Under the pieces are notes generated by a model. The model was not told where the DNA came from and ran no database searches. It saw nothing but the letters and a program-made list of their open reading frames with translations. A stretch of DNA of 64,000 bases from Verrucomicrobiia bacterium (GTDB taxonomy: Bacteria > Verrucomicrobiota > Verrucomicrobiia > Limisphaerales > Fontisphaeraceae). This document shows positions 32,932 to 43,146 of the stretch, one piece after another; within the stretch, counting starts at the first letter, position 1; each line of letters begins with the position of its first letter. The stretch covers positions 1 through 64,000 of the forward strand of contig JAOAIT010000055.1 in assembly GCA_026414565.1 (NCBI GenBank). Direction: 5' to 3'. A program made the translations under genes and the position numbers.

Positions 32932-35106
32932 ATGGAAACTGCGACGGAAAAGAAAGTGCTCGATGCGCCGAACCGGCCCTATCCGCTGGCCCGGACGCGC
33001 AACATTGGTATTGCCGCGCACATTGACGCCGGCAAGACCACCACCACCGAGCGCATTCTTTATTACACGGGCCTCATCCACCGCATGGGCGATGTGGACG
33101 ATGGCAACACGGTGACCGACTGGATGGAGCAGGAGCGCGAGCGCGGCATCACCATCACCTCCGCCGCCACCACCTGTTATTGGAAACCCAAGGACGACGG
33201 CTGCGCCAAGCTCTTCACCAACGAGAATTTCCGCATCAACATCATTGACACCCCCGGCCACGTGGACTTCACCGCCGAGGTGGAGCGCTCCATGCGGGTG
33301 CTCGACGGCGCGGTGGCCGTGTTCTGTGGCGTGGCCGGCGTGCAGCCCCAGTCCGAGACCGTCTGGCGCCAGGCCAGCAAATACCGCGTGCCCCGGATCG
33401 CGTTCATCAACAAAATGGACCGCACCGGCGCCAATTTCGAGAACGCCCTCAATGACCTCCGCCGCAAGCTGGGCGCCTATGCCTATCCGGTGATGCTGCC
33501 CATCGGCAAAGAGGACCACTTCCAGGGGGTGATTGATGTCATCAATCAAAAGGCCATCATCTACGATCCCGAGGATGAACTGGGCGTCAAGTTTTCCGTC
33601 ACCGACATCCCGGCCGACCTCCGGGAGCGCGCCGCCGCCGCCCTGGCCGAGCTGGTGGACGCCGTCTCCAACAAGGACGATGCCATCGCCGAGCTGGTCA
33701 TTGAGGAAAAACCCGTGGACCCCCTGACCCTCAAGGCTGCCATCCGTCGCCTCACCTGCAATCTGGAACTGGTGCCGGTGCTCTGCGGCAGCGCCTTCCG
33801 CAAGCGGGGCGTGCAGCCTTTGATTGACGCCATCGTGGACTATCTGCCCAGTCCGCTGGATGTCCCGCCCGCCCAGGGCGAAGACCCCGATGACCACAGC
33901 CCCGTCCTCGTGCCGGCCGATGACAATGCCAAGTTCTGCGCCCTGGCGTTCAAGCTCTGGACCGATGCCTACGCCGGCAAGCTGGTCTTCTTCCGCGTCT
34001 ATAGCGGCACCCTCAAGAAGGGCGACATCATTTACAATCCCCGCACCCGCAAGCGCGAGCGCGTCAACCGCCTCATGATGATCCAGGCCGACAAACGCCT
34101 GGATGTGGACCAGGTCTTTTCGGGCGACATCGCCGCCCTGGTGGGCCTGCGCAATATCACCACCGGCGACACTCTCTGCGACGAGGATTTCAGCGTGCTG
34201 CTGGAGCCGCCCACCTTCCCCGAGCCGGTCATCAGCATGGCCATTGAGCCGAAGACCAAGGGCGACCGTGACAAGCTCACCGAGGGCCTGCAGCGGCTGG
34301 CCGAGGAAGATCCCACTTTCCGCGTCTTTACCAACCAGGAAACCGGCCAGCTCATCATCGCCGGCATGGGCGAGCTGCACCTGGAAATCATCCGTGACCG
34401 GCTGTATCGCGAGTTCAACGTGCAGGCCAACGCCGGCGCCCCGCAGATCGCCTCCCGCGAGACCATCACCGCCAAGGCCGAGGGCGAGGGCAAATTCATC
34501 CGCCAGTCCGGCGGCCGCGGCCAATACGGCCACGCCATCATCCACATCGAGCCGAATGAGCGCGGCAAGGGTGTGCAGATCGAGAGCAAGATCGTGGGCG
34601 GGGCCATCCCGAAGGAATACATCCCCGCGGTCATCAGCGGCATCGAGGAGGCCGTCCGCACCGGTGTGTATGCCGGTTATCAAATCATTGACATCAAGGT
34701 GGACATTGTGGACGGCACCTTCCACGAAGTGGACTCCAGCGAGCTGGCCTTCAAGATGGCCGGCATTTTCGCCCTCAAGGAGGCCTTCCGCAAGGCCAAC
34801 CCCATCCTCCTGGAGCCGGTCATGAAGGTGGAGGTCACCACGCCGGACGAATATCAGGGCGACATTTTGGGCGACATCAACCGCCGCCGCGGCCACGTGG
34901 AGCACATCGAAGTGCGCAACGGCGCCACCGTGCTCACCGCGCGCGTGCCGCTGGCGGAAATGTTCGGCTACGCCACCGCCGTGCGCTCCCTCTCCAAGGG
35001 GCGCGCCTCCTACTCCATGGAGCCGCTCACTTTCGAGCCGGTGCCGGCGGGCATCGCCGCCCAGCTTTTGGATCAGGCCAAAAACCGGCCTGCCGCGCGA
35101 ACTTAA
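32932..35106 (+). CDS. fusA: Elongation factor G
   Basis: 724 residues, slightly longer than the ~700 usual. It is the translocation GTPase: G1 [19 protein letters not shown], switch [18 protein letters not shown]3 [22 protein letters not shown]4 [10 protein letters not shown]. Domain II ([20 protein letters not shown]), domain IV ([16 protein letters not shown]) and domain V ([14 protein letters not shown]) are present. The complete canonical RGITIT here contrasts with the altered switch I of the EF-Tu in this window. The protein resembles EF-G1. The expected second tuf copy does not follow; rpsJ is next. Confidence 0.97.
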   Translation: METATEKKVLDAPNRPYPLARTRNIGIAAHIDAGKTTTTERILYYTGLIHRMGDVDDGNTVTDWMEQERERGITITSAATTCYWKPKDDGCAKLFTNENFRINIIDTPGHVDFTAEVERSMRVLDGAVAVFCGVAGVQPQSETVWRQASKYRVPRIAFINKMDRTGANFENALNDLRRKLGAYAYPVMLPIGKEDHFQGVIDVINQKAIIYDPEDELGVKFSVTDIPADLRERAAAALAELVDAVSNKDDAIAELVIEEKPVDPLTLKAAIRRLTCNLELVPVLCGSAFRKRGVQPLIDAIVDYLPSPLDVPPAQGEDPDDHSPVLVPADDNAKFCALAFKLWTDAYAGKLVFFRVYSGTLKKGDIIYNPRTRKRERVNRLMMIQADKRLDVDQVFSGDIAALVGLRNITTGDTLCDEDFSVLLEPPTFPEPVISMAIEPKTKGDRDKLTEGLQRLAEEDPTFRVFTNQETGQLIIAGMGELHLEIIRDRLYREFNVQANAGAPQIASRETITAKAEGEGKFIRQSGGRGQYGHAIIHIEPNERGKGVQIESKIVGGAIPKEYIPAVISGIEEAVRTGVYAGYQIIDIKVDIVDGTFHEVDSSELAFKMAGIFALKEAFRKANPILLEPVMKVEVTTPDEYQGDILGDINRRRGHVEHIEVRNGATVLTARVPLAEMFGYATAVRSLSKGRASYSMEPLTFEPVPAGIAAQLLDQAKNRPAART

Positions 35107-35131
35107 CCCCAACCCTTAACTTGTTCTTTAT

Positions 35132-35440
35132 ATGCCTGGACAACGCATACGGATTCGCCTCAAGGGCTACGATTACCGGATCGTGGACTCCTCGGCGCAC
35201 GAAATTGTCGAGACCGTCAAGCGGACGGGCGCCCGCGTGGCGGGCCCGGTGCCCCTGCCCACCCGCATCGAGCGCTTCACCGTCCTGCGCTCGCCGCACG
35301 CCGACAAAAAATCCCAGGAAACCTTCGAACAGCGCACCCACAAGCGGCTGATTGACATCATCGAGCCGACCGCCAAAACCGTGGACGAGCTCAAAAAGCT
35401 CACTCTGCCGGCGGGGGTTGACATCACCATTAAAATCTAA
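35132..35440 (+). CDS. rpsJ: 30S ribosomal protein S10
   Basis: 102 residues. First gene of the S10 operon block. [20 protein letters not shown] and [20 protein letters not shown] then [11 protein letters not shown] are diagnostic. S10 joins the 30S head and also acts as NusE, partner of NusB and NusG in antitermination and coupling. It follows fusA by 25 bp, joining the str and S10 operons. Confidence 0.98.
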   Translation: MPGQRIRIRLKGYDYRIVDSSAHEIVETVKRTGARVAGPVPLPTRIERFTVLRSPHADKKSQETFEQRTHKRLIDIIEPTAKTVDELKKLTLPAGVDITIKI

Positions 35441-35446
35441 GTCTCT

Positions 35447-36163
35447 ATGATTGGTTTACTTGGCAGAAAGCTGGGACACGCCCGCGTCTATGACGCCAAC
35501 GGCGTCATCGTACCGGTGACCATTGTCCAGGCCGGGCCCAACCGCGTGTTGCAGTGCAAAACGCCCGAGCGCGACGGCTACAAGGCCGTGCAACTGGGTT
35601 TTGGCGAGCAGAAGGAAACCCGCCTCACCAAGCCGTTGCTGGGCCACGTCAAAAAGCACAACGGCGCTCCCGTCCGCATCATCCGCGAATTTCGCGACTT
35701 CGCGCTGGACGTCAAACCGGGCGACACGGTGGGCGTGAACATCTTCCGCGCCGGTGATTACGTGGACGCTGTAGGCATCACCAAGGGCCGCGGCTTCGAG
35801 GGCGTGGTCAAGCGCCATCACTTCCGCGGCGGCGACATGAGCCACGGCGCCAAGGGCTGGCACCGCCGCAGCGGCGCCATCGGCTGCCGTCTGTTCCCCG
35901 GCACCGTCAACCGCGGCATGCGCATGCCCGGCCACATGGGGCAGGTGCGCCGCACGGTGCAAAACCTCCAGATCATCCAGGTCCGCGAGGCGGAAAACCT
36001 CCTCCTCATCAAAGGTTCCATGCCGGGCGCCGAGGGGGACTACGTCATCATCCGCGAATCCAAGAAACGCTCGCGCGTGCTCGAAAAAGCCCGCCAGGAG
36101 CGCATCGAGAAACACAAGGCCATGGCCAAGGGCGGTAAAACCAAGGCCGTGGCCAAGAAGTGA
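35447..36163 (+). CDS. rplC: 50S ribosomal protein L3
   Basis: 238 residues, longer than E. coli (209) because of a Lys/Arg/Ala-rich C-terminal tail after IIRESKKRSRVLEKARQ. GLLGRKLGHARVYD opens it; the peptidyl-transferase-reaching loop contains GRGFEGVVKRHHFRGGDMSHGAKGWHR split over ~108-134, including the Gln/His-type loop region, then GTVNRGMRMPGHMGQ. An early 50S assembly protein; starts 6 bp after rpsJ. Confidence 0.97.
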   Translation: MIGLLGRKLGHARVYDANGVIVPVTIVQAGPNRVLQCKTPERDGYKAVQLGFGEQKETRLTKPLLGHVKKHNGAPVRIIREFRDFALDVKPGDTVGVNIFRAGDYVDAVGITKGRGFEGVVKRHHFRGGDMSHGAKGWHRRSGAIGCRLFPGTVNRGMRMPGHMGQVRRTVQNLQIIQVREAENLLLIKGSMPGAEGDYVIIRESKKRSRVLEKARQERIEKHKAMAKGGKTKAVAKK

Positions 36164-36174
36164 GGACTGCTGAC

Positions 36175-36801
36175 ATGAAACTCACCGTTCAAGATTTGCA
36201 GGGCACGCCCCAGGGCGAAGTCGAAGTGCCGTTTCCGGTGATCGAAAACGGCAAGGGCACCCAGGCCGTGCATGACGTGGTGGTGGCCTACCTCGCCGCC
36301 CAGCGCTCCGGCACCGCCTGCACCAAAACCATGGGCGAAGTGGCCGGTACGGGCAAAAAACCTTGGCGCCAGAAAGGCACCGGCCGCGCCCGCGCCGGCT
36401 CCTTCCAATCGCCCCTCTGGCGTGGCGGTGGCATCGTATTCGGCCCCAAGCCGCGCGATTTTCATAAGAAAGTCAACGAGACCACCCGCCGTCTGGCCCT
36501 GCGCAAGGCCTTGAGCGAGCGCATCAAGGCCAGCGAGGTCATCGTGGTGGACGAGTTGAAGCTGGCCCAGCCCAAGACCCGTGAGCTGGTGCGCCTGCTG
36601 GACACCCTGGCCCCCGGCGTGACCGTGTTGCTGGTGACCGACAGCATTGATCAAAACCTGCGCCTGGCCGCCCGCAACCTGCCCCACGTGGAGCTGGTCA
36701 CCGGGACCGAGCTTAACTGCTACCAGGCGCTGAAACCGGCCAAAATCGTGTTCACCCGCGCCGCGCTGGCACAGGTGGGCCAGCGGCTCAGCCAATCCTG
36801 A
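36175..36801 (+). CDS. rplD: 50S ribosomal protein L4
   Basis: 208 residues from ATG 36175; an in-frame GTG at 36160 overlaps the rplC stop and is a less likely start. The extended exit-tunnel loop is visible ([20 protein letters not shown] then [20 protein letters not shown]). The C-terminal half resembles the globular domain that in E. coli represses the S10 operon by attenuation; no S10 leader attenuator is seen here because fusA lies immediately upstream. Confidence 0.97.
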   Translation: MKLTVQDLQGTPQGEVEVPFPVIENGKGTQAVHDVVVAYLAAQRSGTACTKTMGEVAGTGKKPWRQKGTGRARAGSFQSPLWRGGGIVFGPKPRDFHKKVNETTRRLALRKALSERIKASEVIVVDELKLAQPKTRELVRLLDTLAPGVTVLLVTDSIDQNLRLAARNLPHVELVTGTELNCYQALKPAKIVFTRAALAQVGQRLSQS

Positions 36802-36805
36802 TCCT

Positions 36806-37087
36806 ATGAACGCTTTTGAAATCATCAAAACCGTCCGCGTGACCGAAAAGGGCACCCTCCAGGCCGAGAAGCTCAACCAGTACACCGTGGTGGCGGACCC
36901 CCGGGCCAACAAGGCCCAGATTCGCAAGGCGGTCGAGGAGCTGTTCAAGGTCAAGGTCATCGCCGTCAACACCCTCAACATGCCCGGCAAGGCGCGCCGC
37001 CAGCGCACCCCCCAGGCCGGCATGACCAGCGAGTGGAAAAAGGCCATTGTCACCCTCAAAGAAGGGGATCGCATCAACCTCACCTAA
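36806..37087 (+). CDS. rplW: 50S ribosomal protein L23
   Basis: 93 residues. It lies at the tunnel exit and docks trigger factor and SRP. FEIIKTVRVTEKGTLQAEKLNQYTVVADPRANKAQIRKAV matches the family core in order, and the tail ends EGDRINLT. Four bases separate it from rplD. Confidence 0.95.
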   Translation: MNAFEIIKTVRVTEKGTLQAEKLNQYTVVADPRANKAQIRKAVEELFKVKVIAVNTLNMPGKARRQRTPQAGMTSEWKKAIVTLKEGDRINLT

Positions 37088-37101
37088 CCTTTTGTTGATT
37101 T

Positions 37102-37956
37102 ATGCCTGTTAAAACCTTTCGTCCCCTGACGCCGTCGCGCCGTTACATCACGGTGGCCGACTTCAGCGAGATTACCAAGACCGAGCCGGAAAAGAGCCTG
37201 GTGGTGACCCGCAAGAAGACCGGCGGCCGCAACTGCTACGGCCGCGTCACCGCCCGGGGCATCGGTGGCGGCCACAAGCAGAAAATCCGGCTGGTGGACT
37301 TCAAACGTCGCCGCCACGGCCAGGTGGCCACGGTGGAGGCGATTGAGTACGATCCCTGCCGCTCCGCCCGGCTGGCCCTGGTGAAATATCCCGATGGCGA
37401 GAAGGCCTACATCCTCTGCCCCAAAGACCTCAAGGTCGGCGCCAAGGTCTCCAGCGGCCCGGACGCGCCGGTTGAGGTGGGCAATCATCTGCCGCTGAAA
37501 AACATCCCCATCGGCATGGCCATTCACAACATCGAAATGGTGCCGGGCCGCGGCGCGCAGATGGTGCGCTCGGCGGGCAGCTCGGCCACGCTGATGTCGC
37601 GCGATCAGGGGTATGCCACCCTCCGCCTGCCCTCGGGCGAAATCCGGCGGGTCCACGAAAACTGCTACGCCACCATCGGCGAGGTGGGCAACGCGGACCA
37701 TGAAAACATCGTCTGGGGCAAGGCCGGGCGCACGCGGCACTTCGGCCATCGCCCCATCACCCGCGGCGTGGCCCGCAACCCGGTGGACCATCCCAACGGC
37801 GGCGGCGCCGGCAAGAGCAAGGGCGGTGGCGGCTGGCAACAGTTGACCTCCCCGTGGGGCTTGCTGGCCAAAGGCTACCGCACCCGCAACAAACACAAAC
37901 CCTCCAACCGCTTTATCGTGGTGCGGCGTGACGGCCGGCCCATGAAACGCAAGTAA
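37102..37956 (+). CDS. rplB: 50S ribosomal protein L2
   Basis: 284 residues. A core peptidyl-transferase-region protein. The N-terminal basic part ([16 protein letters not shown]), [40 protein letters not shown] and the C-terminal [19 protein letters not shown] are present. The active-site loop reads [16 protein letters not shown]: the functionally important His (E. coli H229) is kept, while the second His of HPHGGG is Asn. Variation at that second position occurs in related phyla, so function should be normal. Confidence 0.97.
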   Translation: MPVKTFRPLTPSRRYITVADFSEITKTEPEKSLVVTRKKTGGRNCYGRVTARGIGGGHKQKIRLVDFKRRRHGQVATVEAIEYDPCRSARLALVKYPDGEKAYILCPKDLKVGAKVSSGPDAPVEVGNHLPLKNIPIGMAIHNIEMVPGRGAQMVRSAGSSATLMSRDQGYATLRLPSGEIRRVHENCYATIGEVGNADHENIVWGKAGRTRHFGHRPITRGVARNPVDHPNGGGAGKSKGGGGWQQLTSPWGLLAKGYRTRNKHKPSNRFIVVRRDGRPMKRK

Positions 37957-37977
37957 CCTGCTTTGACCTGAGAGCCT

Positions 37978-38259
37978 ATGGGACGTTCAATCAAAAAAGG
38001 TCCGTTTGTGGACCCCTCGTTGATGAAGAAAATCCAGGCCGCCAAGGAGTCCAAGTCCAAGGCGCCCATCAAAACCTGGTCCCGCCGTTCCATGATCACG
38101 CCCGACTTTGTGGGCTTGACCTTCAACGTGCACAACGGCAAGGTGTTCCACCCGGTTTTTGTGACCGAAAACATGGTGGGCCACCGGCTGGGAGAGTTTT
38201 CTCCCACCCGCATCTTTAAGAAACACGGCGCTCACACCGCCAAAGCCGAGGCCAAGTAA
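37978..38259 (+). CDS. rpsS: 30S ribosomal protein S19
   Basis: 93 residues. [43 protein letters not shown] and [12 protein letters not shown] then KKHGAH match the family throughout. It pairs with S13 in the 30S head. It follows rplB by 21 bp and precedes rplV by 3 bp. Confidence 0.98.
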   Translation: MGRSIKKGPFVDPSLMKKIQAAKESKSKAPIKTWSRRSMITPDFVGLTFNVHNGKVFHPVFVTENMVGHRLGEFSPTRIFKKHGAHTAKAEAK

Positions 38260-38262
38260 CCT

Positions 38263-38601
38263 ATGCAAGTACAGGCGATCACTCGCAATGTCCGGATGTC
38301 CCCGCAGAAAGTGCGGGAAGTCACCCGTCAAATCCAGGGTCTGCCCGCCCTGGAGGCCCGCGCGGTGCTGGCGGTGGTGCCGCGCAAATCCGCCCGGCTG
38401 GTGGCCAAAACCCTCGATTCGGCCATCGCCAACGCGGAGAACAACCATCAATTGCAGGCCGCCCGCCTGGTGGTGGCCCAGGCCGTCGCCCTGACCGCCA
38501 GCCGCCTCAAACGCTACACCCCCAAGGCGCGCGGCATGGCCGGCCCCATCATCAAACGCAACAGCCACATCAAAATCGTTCTTTCGGACGGAGCCAAATA
38601 A
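38263..38601 (+). CDS. rplV: 50S ribosomal protein L22
   Basis: 112 residues. It contacts all 23S domains and lines the exit tunnel. The N-terminus ([20 protein letters not shown]) and the tunnel hairpin near [19 protein letters not shown] are clear, with [12 protein letters not shown] at the end. The hairpin loop looks regular, with no insertion suggesting macrolide resistance. Confidence 0.97.
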   Translation: MQVQAITRNVRMSPQKVREVTRQIQGLPALEARAVLAVVPRKSARLVAKTLDSAIANAENNHQLQAARLVVAQAVALTASRLKRYTPKARGMAGPIIKRNSHIKIVLSDGAK

Positions 38602-38606
38602 TTACT

Positions 38607-39281
38607 ATGGGTCAAAAAACCAATCCCATCGGTCTGCGCGTCGCCGTCAACCGTGACTGGCGCTCCAAGTGGTACGCCGAGAAAAAAGACTTCGGCAAGC
38701 TGCTCGTGGAGGACTTTGAACTGCGCCGCTATTTGAAGGAGAAACTCAAGGACGCGGCGGTGCCCAAAATCCAGATCGAGCGCGCCGGCAACCGCTGCCG
38801 CATCACCATCTTTACCGCCCGCCCGGGCGTGGTCATCGGCCGCAAGGGCACCGAAATTGACAAGCTCAAGGAGGATTTGAGCAAAAAAACCGGCAAGGAA
38901 ATTTACGTCGAAATTCAGGAAGTCAAAAATCCTGACCTCGACGCCCAACTGGTGGCCGAGGGCGTGGCGGTGCAACTGGAGCGCCGCGTCTCCTTCCGCC
39001 GGGCCATGAAGCGGGCGGTGCAAACCGCCATGGAGCAGGGCGCCGAAGGCATTCGCATCCGCTGCTCGGGCCGCCTCGGGGGCGCCGAACTGGCCCGGGT
39101 GGAGCAATATCTCGAAGGCCGCGTGCCCCTGCACACCCTCCGCGCCAACATTGATTATGGCTTTGCCGAAGCCCACACCCTTTACGGTAAACTGGGCATC
39201 AAATGCTGGATCTGCCGGGGCGAAAACAAACCCGAAGCCACTAAGAACCAACGGGCCGCCGCCCCCGCGGCCGGCCGTTAA
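38607..39281 (+). CDS. rpsC: 30S ribosomal protein S3
   Basis: 224 residues. [23 protein letters not shown] opens it. The KH domain has [21 protein letters not shown], and the C-terminal half gives [20 protein letters not shown] and [20 protein letters not shown]. It forms part of the mRNA entry helicase with S4 and S5. The short C-terminal tail is Ala-rich. Five bases follow rplV. Confidence 0.98.
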   Translation: MGQKTNPIGLRVAVNRDWRSKWYAEKKDFGKLLVEDFELRRYLKEKLKDAAVPKIQIERAGNRCRITIFTARPGVVIGRKGTEIDKLKEDLSKKTGKEIYVEIQEVKNPDLDAQLVAEGVAVQLERRVSFRRAMKRAVQTAMEQGAEGIRIRCSGRLGGAELARVEQYLEGRVPLHTLRANIDYGFAEAHTLYGKLGIKCWICRGENKPEATKNQRAAAPAAGR

Positions 39282-39296
39282 TTCTGAGACTGTTTT

Positions 39297-39713
39297 ATGC
39301 CTTTACAACCTGCACGCGTTAAATACCGGAAAATGCACCGCGGCAGCCGCGCCGGTCTGGCCACCCGCGGCAACACGGTCGCCTTTGGCGAGTTTGGCCT
39401 GCAGGCCCTGGAGCGCTGCTGGCTGGACACCAAGCAACTGGAGGCCGCCCGCGTGGCCATCAGCCGCTTCATGAAGCGCCGGGGCAAGCTCTGGATTCGC
39501 ATTTTCCCGGACAAATCCTACACCAAAAAGCCGTTGGAAACCCGCATGGGCAAGGGCAAGGGACCCCTGGAATCCTGGGTGGCCGTCATCAAGCCCGCCC
39601 GCGTGCTCTTTGAAGTGGACGGCGTGCCCGAGGTCGTGGCGCGCGAGGCCTTCCGCCTGGCCGCGGCCAAACTGCCCATCCACACCAAATTCATCTCCCG
39701 GCACCAGCACTGA
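39297..39713 (+). CDS. rplP: 50S ribosomal protein L16
   Basis: 138 residues. [61 protein letters not shown] and [20 protein letters not shown] match the family through its length. L16 helps position aminoacyl-tRNA at the A site. It sits between rpsC and rpmC in the standard order. Confidence 0.98.
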   Translation: MPLQPARVKYRKMHRGSRAGLATRGNTVAFGEFGLQALERCWLDTKQLEAARVAISRFMKRRGKLWIRIFPDKSYTKKPLETRMGKGKGPLESWVAVIKPARVLFEVDGVPEVVAREAFRLAAAKLPIHTKFISRHQH

Positions 39714-39717
39714 CGCC

Positions 39718-39915
39718 ATGAAAATGAGTGAATTGAAAGACTTGACCCTGGTGGAGCTGCAGGCCAAAAGCCGCGACCTCCGCCAGGAACTTTTCAACCT
39801 GCGCCTCCAGAAGGCGGGCAGCCGCCTGGAGAACCCCGTCCGGCTGCGTCTCCTCCGGCGTGACATCGCCCGGGTGGAGACCGCCATCACCGCCCGCAAG
39901 AAAACCCAGGCTTGA
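39718..39915 (+). CDS. rpmC: 50S ribosomal protein L29
   Basis: 65 residues from ATG 39718 (or ATG 39724, two codons later). [20 protein letters not shown] then [21 protein letters not shown] and [11 protein letters not shown] are the two-helix hairpin of L29, which sits beside L23 at the tunnel exit. Too short to stand out by length alone; position between rplP and rpsQ confirms it. Confidence 0.95.
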   Translation: MKMSELKDLTLVELQAKSRDLRQELFNLRLQKAGSRLENPVRLRLLRRDIARVETAITARKKTQA

Positions 39916-39926
39916 ACCTTTTGACT

Positions 39927-40226
39927 ATGGCTGACACCTCCTCCCAACCCACCGCCGCCGCCCCCGCCCGCCGTCGCAAAGAGCGCACCGGCGAGGTGGT
40001 CTCCAACAAGATGGCCAAGACCATTGTGGTCCGCGTCGAGCGCCGCTTTCCCCATCCCCGCTTCAAGAAAATTGTGCGGAGCTACAAAAAATATTACGCG
40101 CACGACGAGAAAGGCGAGGCCAAGCCCGGCGACCTTGTGCGCATCGAAGAAACCCGCCCGCTCAGCCGCCTCAAACGCTGGCGGCTGGTGGAAATCCTTG
40201 AGCGCGCCGCCACCGCGGCCGCCTGA
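39927..40226 (+). CDS. rpsQ: 30S ribosomal protein S17
   Basis: 99 residues from ATG 39927. After an Ala/Pro-rich ~18-residue lead, the OB-fold core is clear: [20 protein letters not shown] then [19 protein letters not shown] and [20 protein letters not shown]. It is an early 16S 5'-domain binder. The extra N-terminal and Ala-rich C-terminal residues lengthen it over E. coli (84). Confidence 0.96.
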   Translation: MADTSSQPTAAAPARRRKERTGEVVSNKMAKTIVVRVERRFPHPRFKKIVRSYKKYYAHDEKGEAKPGDLVRIEETRPLSRLKRWRLVEILERAATAAA

Positions 40227-40241
40227 AACCTGTCCTGACCT

Positions 40242-40607
40242 ATGCTGCAAGTCCGTTCCATCCTCGACGTGGCCGACAACACCGGCGCCAAACGCGCGGC
40301 CGCCATTGGTGTGCTCGGCCGGAACCAGATGTATGCCCGCGTGGGCGACGTCATCAAGGTCCACATCAAAGAGGCCGCGCCGGACGGCACCATCAAGAAA
40401 GGCCAGGTGGCCGATGCCGTCGTCGTCCGCACCCGCCGGCCCATCCGCCGCAGCGACGGCTCCTATGTCCGCTTTGACAGCAACGCCGTCGTCATCATCA
40501 ACAAGGAACGCGAGCCCATTGGCACCCGCATCTTCGGCCCGGTGGCCCGCGAGCTGCGCGACCTCAAGTTCACCAAAATCATCAGCCTGGCTCCGGAGGT
40601 AGTCTGA
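40242..40607 (+). CDS. rplN: 50S ribosomal protein L14
   Basis: 121 residues. [54 protein letters not shown] and [25 protein letters not shown] are diagnostic. It forms intersubunit bridges and binds the silencing factor RsfS. First gene of the spc block, 15 bp after rpsQ. Confidence 0.98.
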   Translation: MLQVRSILDVADNTGAKRAAAIGVLGRNQMYARVGDVIKVHIKEAAPDGTIKKGQVADAVVVRTRRPIRRSDGSYVRFDSNAVVIINKEREPIGTRIFGPVARELRDLKFTKIISLAPEVV

Positions 40608-40610
40608 TCT

Positions 40611-40895
40611 ATGCCCAAACTGCACGTCAAAAAAGGCGACGAAGTGGTGGTCATCAGCGGCGCCCACAAGGGCCGCCGCGGCCGCGTCATTGAAGTCCAG
40701 CCCGCCAAGCAGCGCGTGCTGGTGGAGGGGGTCCGCATGCTCAAGAAGACCATCAAGAAAGGCCGCAGCCAGCTCCATCCCCAGGGCGCCATCATCGAGC
40801 GCGAAGGCCCCATCCACATCAGCAACGTGATGCGGGCCGATCGCTACGACGCCCGGCGGGCCGGCAAGACCCCCGCCGCCGCCGCTGAATCTTGA
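40611..40895 (+). CDS. rplX: 50S ribosomal protein L24
   Basis: 94 residues. The KOW motif [20 protein letters not shown] is followed by [20 protein letters not shown] and an RNA-binding loop ([16 protein letters not shown]). It initiates 50S assembly and lies near the tunnel exit. The C-terminus ends in a short Ala-rich tail instead of a zinc-like finger. Confidence 0.96.
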   Translation: MPKLHVKKGDEVVVISGAHKGRRGRVIEVQPAKQRVLVEGVRMLKKTIKKGRSQLHPQGAIIEREGPIHISNVMRADRYDARRAGKTPAAAAES

Positions 40896-40918
40896 GCCTT
40901 GCCTCTTTGCACCCAGCC

Positions 40919-41464
40919 ATGAAACCGAGATTGCAGGAAAAATACGAAAACGAAGTGGTGCCCGCCCTCATCGCCAAGCGCCAGTACAAAAACCGGCATG
41001 AGGTGCCCCGCCTCGAAAAGATCGTCATCAACATGGGCGTCAGCTCCCAACTGGAGAAAAGCGCCGTGGAGGATGCCGCCAAGGACCTGGCCCTGATCAC
41101 CGGCCGCAAACCCGTCATCAGCAAGTCCCGCAAGAGCATCGCCAACTTCAAACTTCGCGCCGGCCATCCAGTCGGCTGCTATGTGACGCTCCGCCGGGAG
41201 GTCATGTACGAGTTCTTTGACCGCCTGGTGGCCGCCGCCCTGCCGCGCATCCGCGACTTCCGCGGCCTGTCCCCGCGCTCCTTCGACGGCCGGGGCAACT
41301 ACTCGCTGGGCATTGCCGAGCAGACCATTTTCCCGGAGGTGGACCTGGACAAGATTAAACGCACCCAGGGCATGGACATCACCATCGTCACCACCGCCCG
41401 CACCAACGAGGAAGCCTACGACCTCCTCAAACTCCTGGGCTTCCCCTTTGCCGAAAACCGTTAA
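40919..41464 (+). CDS. rplE: 50S ribosomal protein L5
   Basis: 181 residues from ATG 40919 ([17 protein letters not shown]); an in-frame TTG at 40892 overlapping rplX is an unlikely start. [46 protein letters not shown] and [16 protein letters not shown] are family landmarks. L5 binds 5S rRNA and contacts P-site tRNA and S13. Confidence 0.97.
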   Translation: MKPRLQEKYENEVVPALIAKRQYKNRHEVPRLEKIVINMGVSSQLEKSAVEDAAKDLALITGRKPVISKSRKSIANFKLRAGHPVGCYVTLRREVMYEFFDRLVAAALPRIRDFRGLSPRSFDGRGNYSLGIAEQTIFPEVDLDKIKRTQGMDITIVTTARTNEEAYDLLKLLGFPFAENR

Positions 41465-41484
41465 CCTTTTTTGCTGGAATTGAT

Positions 41485-41754
41485 ATGGCGAAAAAATCCT
41501 GGTCCGAACGCAACAAGAAACGCATGGCGCTGGTCAAGAAGTATGCCGCCAAGCGCGCCGAGCTGAAGGCCAAGCACGATTACGCGGCCCTGGCCAAGCT
41601 GCCGCGCAACTCCAGTCCCGTGCGCGTGGTCAACCGCTGCCCCATCAGCGGCCGCCGCCACGGCTATTTCCGCAAATTCAACTGCTCCCGTCTGACCTTC
41701 CGGGAACTCGCCCTCCAGGGCCTCATCCCCGGCGTCACCAAAGCTAGCTGGTAA
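41485..41754 (+). CDS. rpsN: 30S ribosomal protein S14
   Basis: 89 residues. This is the long, zinc-independent form: the region that carries two CxxC pairs in short S14 has [20 protein letters not shown], lacking the full set of cysteines. It ends [15 protein letters not shown]. It assembles late in the 30S head with S3 and S10. Confidence 0.97.
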   Translation: MAKKSWSERNKKRMALVKKYAAKRAELKAKHDYAALAKLPRNSSPVRVVNRCPISGRRHGYFRKFNCSRLTFRELALQGLIPGVTKASW

Positions 41755-41763
41755 CCCTGTCCT

Positions 41764-42150
41764 ATGAGCGACCCCATTGCCGACATGTTGACGCGCCTCC
41801 GCAACGCCGCCCACGCGGGCCAGCCCGCCGTGGAGGTGCCGCATTCCCGTTTGAAGGAAAGCCTCGCCGCCATTCTCAAGCGCGAAGGCTACATCGCCGA
41901 ATTCACCGTCGCCGGCCAGGCGGTCAAAACCCTCAAACTGCACCTCAAATACGAAGGCCGCCGGCCGGTCATCGAAGGCTTGCAGCGGGTCAGCAAACCC
42001 GGCCGCCGCATCTACACCGCCGCCACCTCGGCCCCGCGCGTGCGGGGCGGACTGGGCATTGCCGTCCTCTCCACCTCCCGCGGTCTCATGACCGATGCCG
42101 AGGCGCGCAAAAACCATCTGGGCGGCGAGGTGCTCTGTTACGTCTGGTAA
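41764..42150 (+). CDS. rpsH: 30S ribosomal protein S8
   Basis: 128 residues. DPIADMLTRLRNAAHAGQPA and the C-terminal GLGIAVLSTSRGLMTDAEAR are characteristic (the latter is the 16S helix-21 binding loop region). In E. coli S8 represses the spc operon at the rplE start. I did not recognise an S8 site here by eye. Ten bases after rpsN. Confidence 0.97.
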   Translation: MSDPIADMLTRLRNAAHAGQPAVEVPHSRLKESLAAILKREGYIAEFTVAGQAVKTLKLHLKYEGRRPVIEGLQRVSKPGRRIYTAATSAPRVRGGLGIAVLSTSRGLMTDAEARKNHLGGEVLCYVW

Positions 42151-42169
42151 TCCTTAACGCTTGCTGCTT

Positions 42170-42706
42170 ATGTCGCGTATTGGCAAACAACCGATTGTGA
42201 TCCCGCCCAAGGTCAAGGTGGACATCAAGGGCCACACCGTCCTGGTGGAAGGTCCCAAGGGCAAGCTCAAGTATGACTTGCCCCAGCGCACCACTGCCGC
42301 CGTCGAAAGCGGCAAACTGGTGGTCCACCGCGAGGGCGACGACGCCCAGGCCAAGGCCCTCCATGGCCTGAGCCGCGCCATCCTCAACAACATGGTGCGG
42401 GGCGTCACCGAGGGCTTTGTTAAAAAGCTCGAAATCCACGGCGTGGGCTTCAAGGCCTCCGTGGCGGGCAAGACCGTCACCCTCAACCTGGGCTATTCCC
42501 ATCCCATCAACTATGACCTGCCCGACCAGGTGAAGGTCACCGTGGAGGAAAACACCCGCATCACCGTGGAAGGCCCCGACCGCCAGCAGGTGGGGCAGGT
42601 GGCTGCCGATTTGCGCGCCTTCTACCCGCCCGAGCCCTACAAAGGCAAAGGCATCCGCTATGTGGGTGAGCGCATCATCCGCAAGGAAGGCAAGACCGTC
42701 CAATAA
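42170..42706 (+). CDS. rplF: 50S ribosomal protein L6
   Basis: 178 residues from ATG 42170 (MSRIGKQPIVIPPKVKV), preferred over an upstream in-frame TTG at 42161. Two homologous alpha-beta domains: VLVEGPKGKLKYDLP and VTVEENTRITVEGPDRQQVGQ; the C-terminal sarcin-ricin-binding segment is RAFYPPEPYKGKGIRYVGE. It sits at the factor-binding site. Confidence 0.98.
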   Translation: MSRIGKQPIVIPPKVKVDIKGHTVLVEGPKGKLKYDLPQRTTAAVESGKLVVHREGDDAQAKALHGLSRAILNNMVRGVTEGFVKKLEIHGVGFKASVAGKTVTLNLGYSHPINYDLPDQVKVTVEENTRITVEGPDRQQVGQVAADLRAFYPPEPYKGKGIRYVGERIIRKEGKTVQ

Positions 42707-42756
42707 CCGTGCTTTAAGTGATGGGGCTACGGCCCAATCCGTGGCCCGTGAACACC

Positions 42757-43122
42757 ATGAGAACCGAAGTTAAACATCGTCTGGCCACCCTCCGCCACTG
42801 GCGGGTGCGCAAGAAAATCACCGGCACCGCCCAGCGGCCCCGCATGAGCGTCTGCTTCACCGGCAAACATATTTACGTCCAGTTTGTGGACGATGTCCGC
42901 GGCGTGACCCTGGCCTCGGCCTCCACCCGGGTCAAGCCCCTGCCCGACGTGGGCAAGCTCAAAGCCAACGTCCAGTCGGCCGCCATCATTGGCCGCCGGG
43001 CCGCCGAGGCGGCCCTGGCCAAAGGCATCACGGCGGTGGTGTTCGATCGCGGCAGCAACCGTTATCATGGCAAGGTCAAGGCGCTGGCGGATGCCGCGCG
43101 CGAAGCGGGCTTGAAGTTTTAA
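42757..43122 (+). CDS. rplR: 50S ribosomal protein L18
   Basis: 121 residues from ATG 42757, the start that gives normal family length; in-frame GTG 42718 and ATG 42721 would add 12-13 atypical residues. [40 protein letters not shown] and [24 protein letters not shown] are typical. It binds 5S rRNA with L5. Confidence 0.95.
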   Translation: MRTEVKHRLATLRHWRVRKKITGTAQRPRMSVCFTGKHIYVQFVDDVRGVTLASASTRVKPLPDVGKLKANVQSAAIIGRRAAEAALAKGITAVVFDRGSNRYHGKVKALADAAREAGLKF

Positions 43123-43146
43123 CCTCATTGAACAGGAGCTGTCACC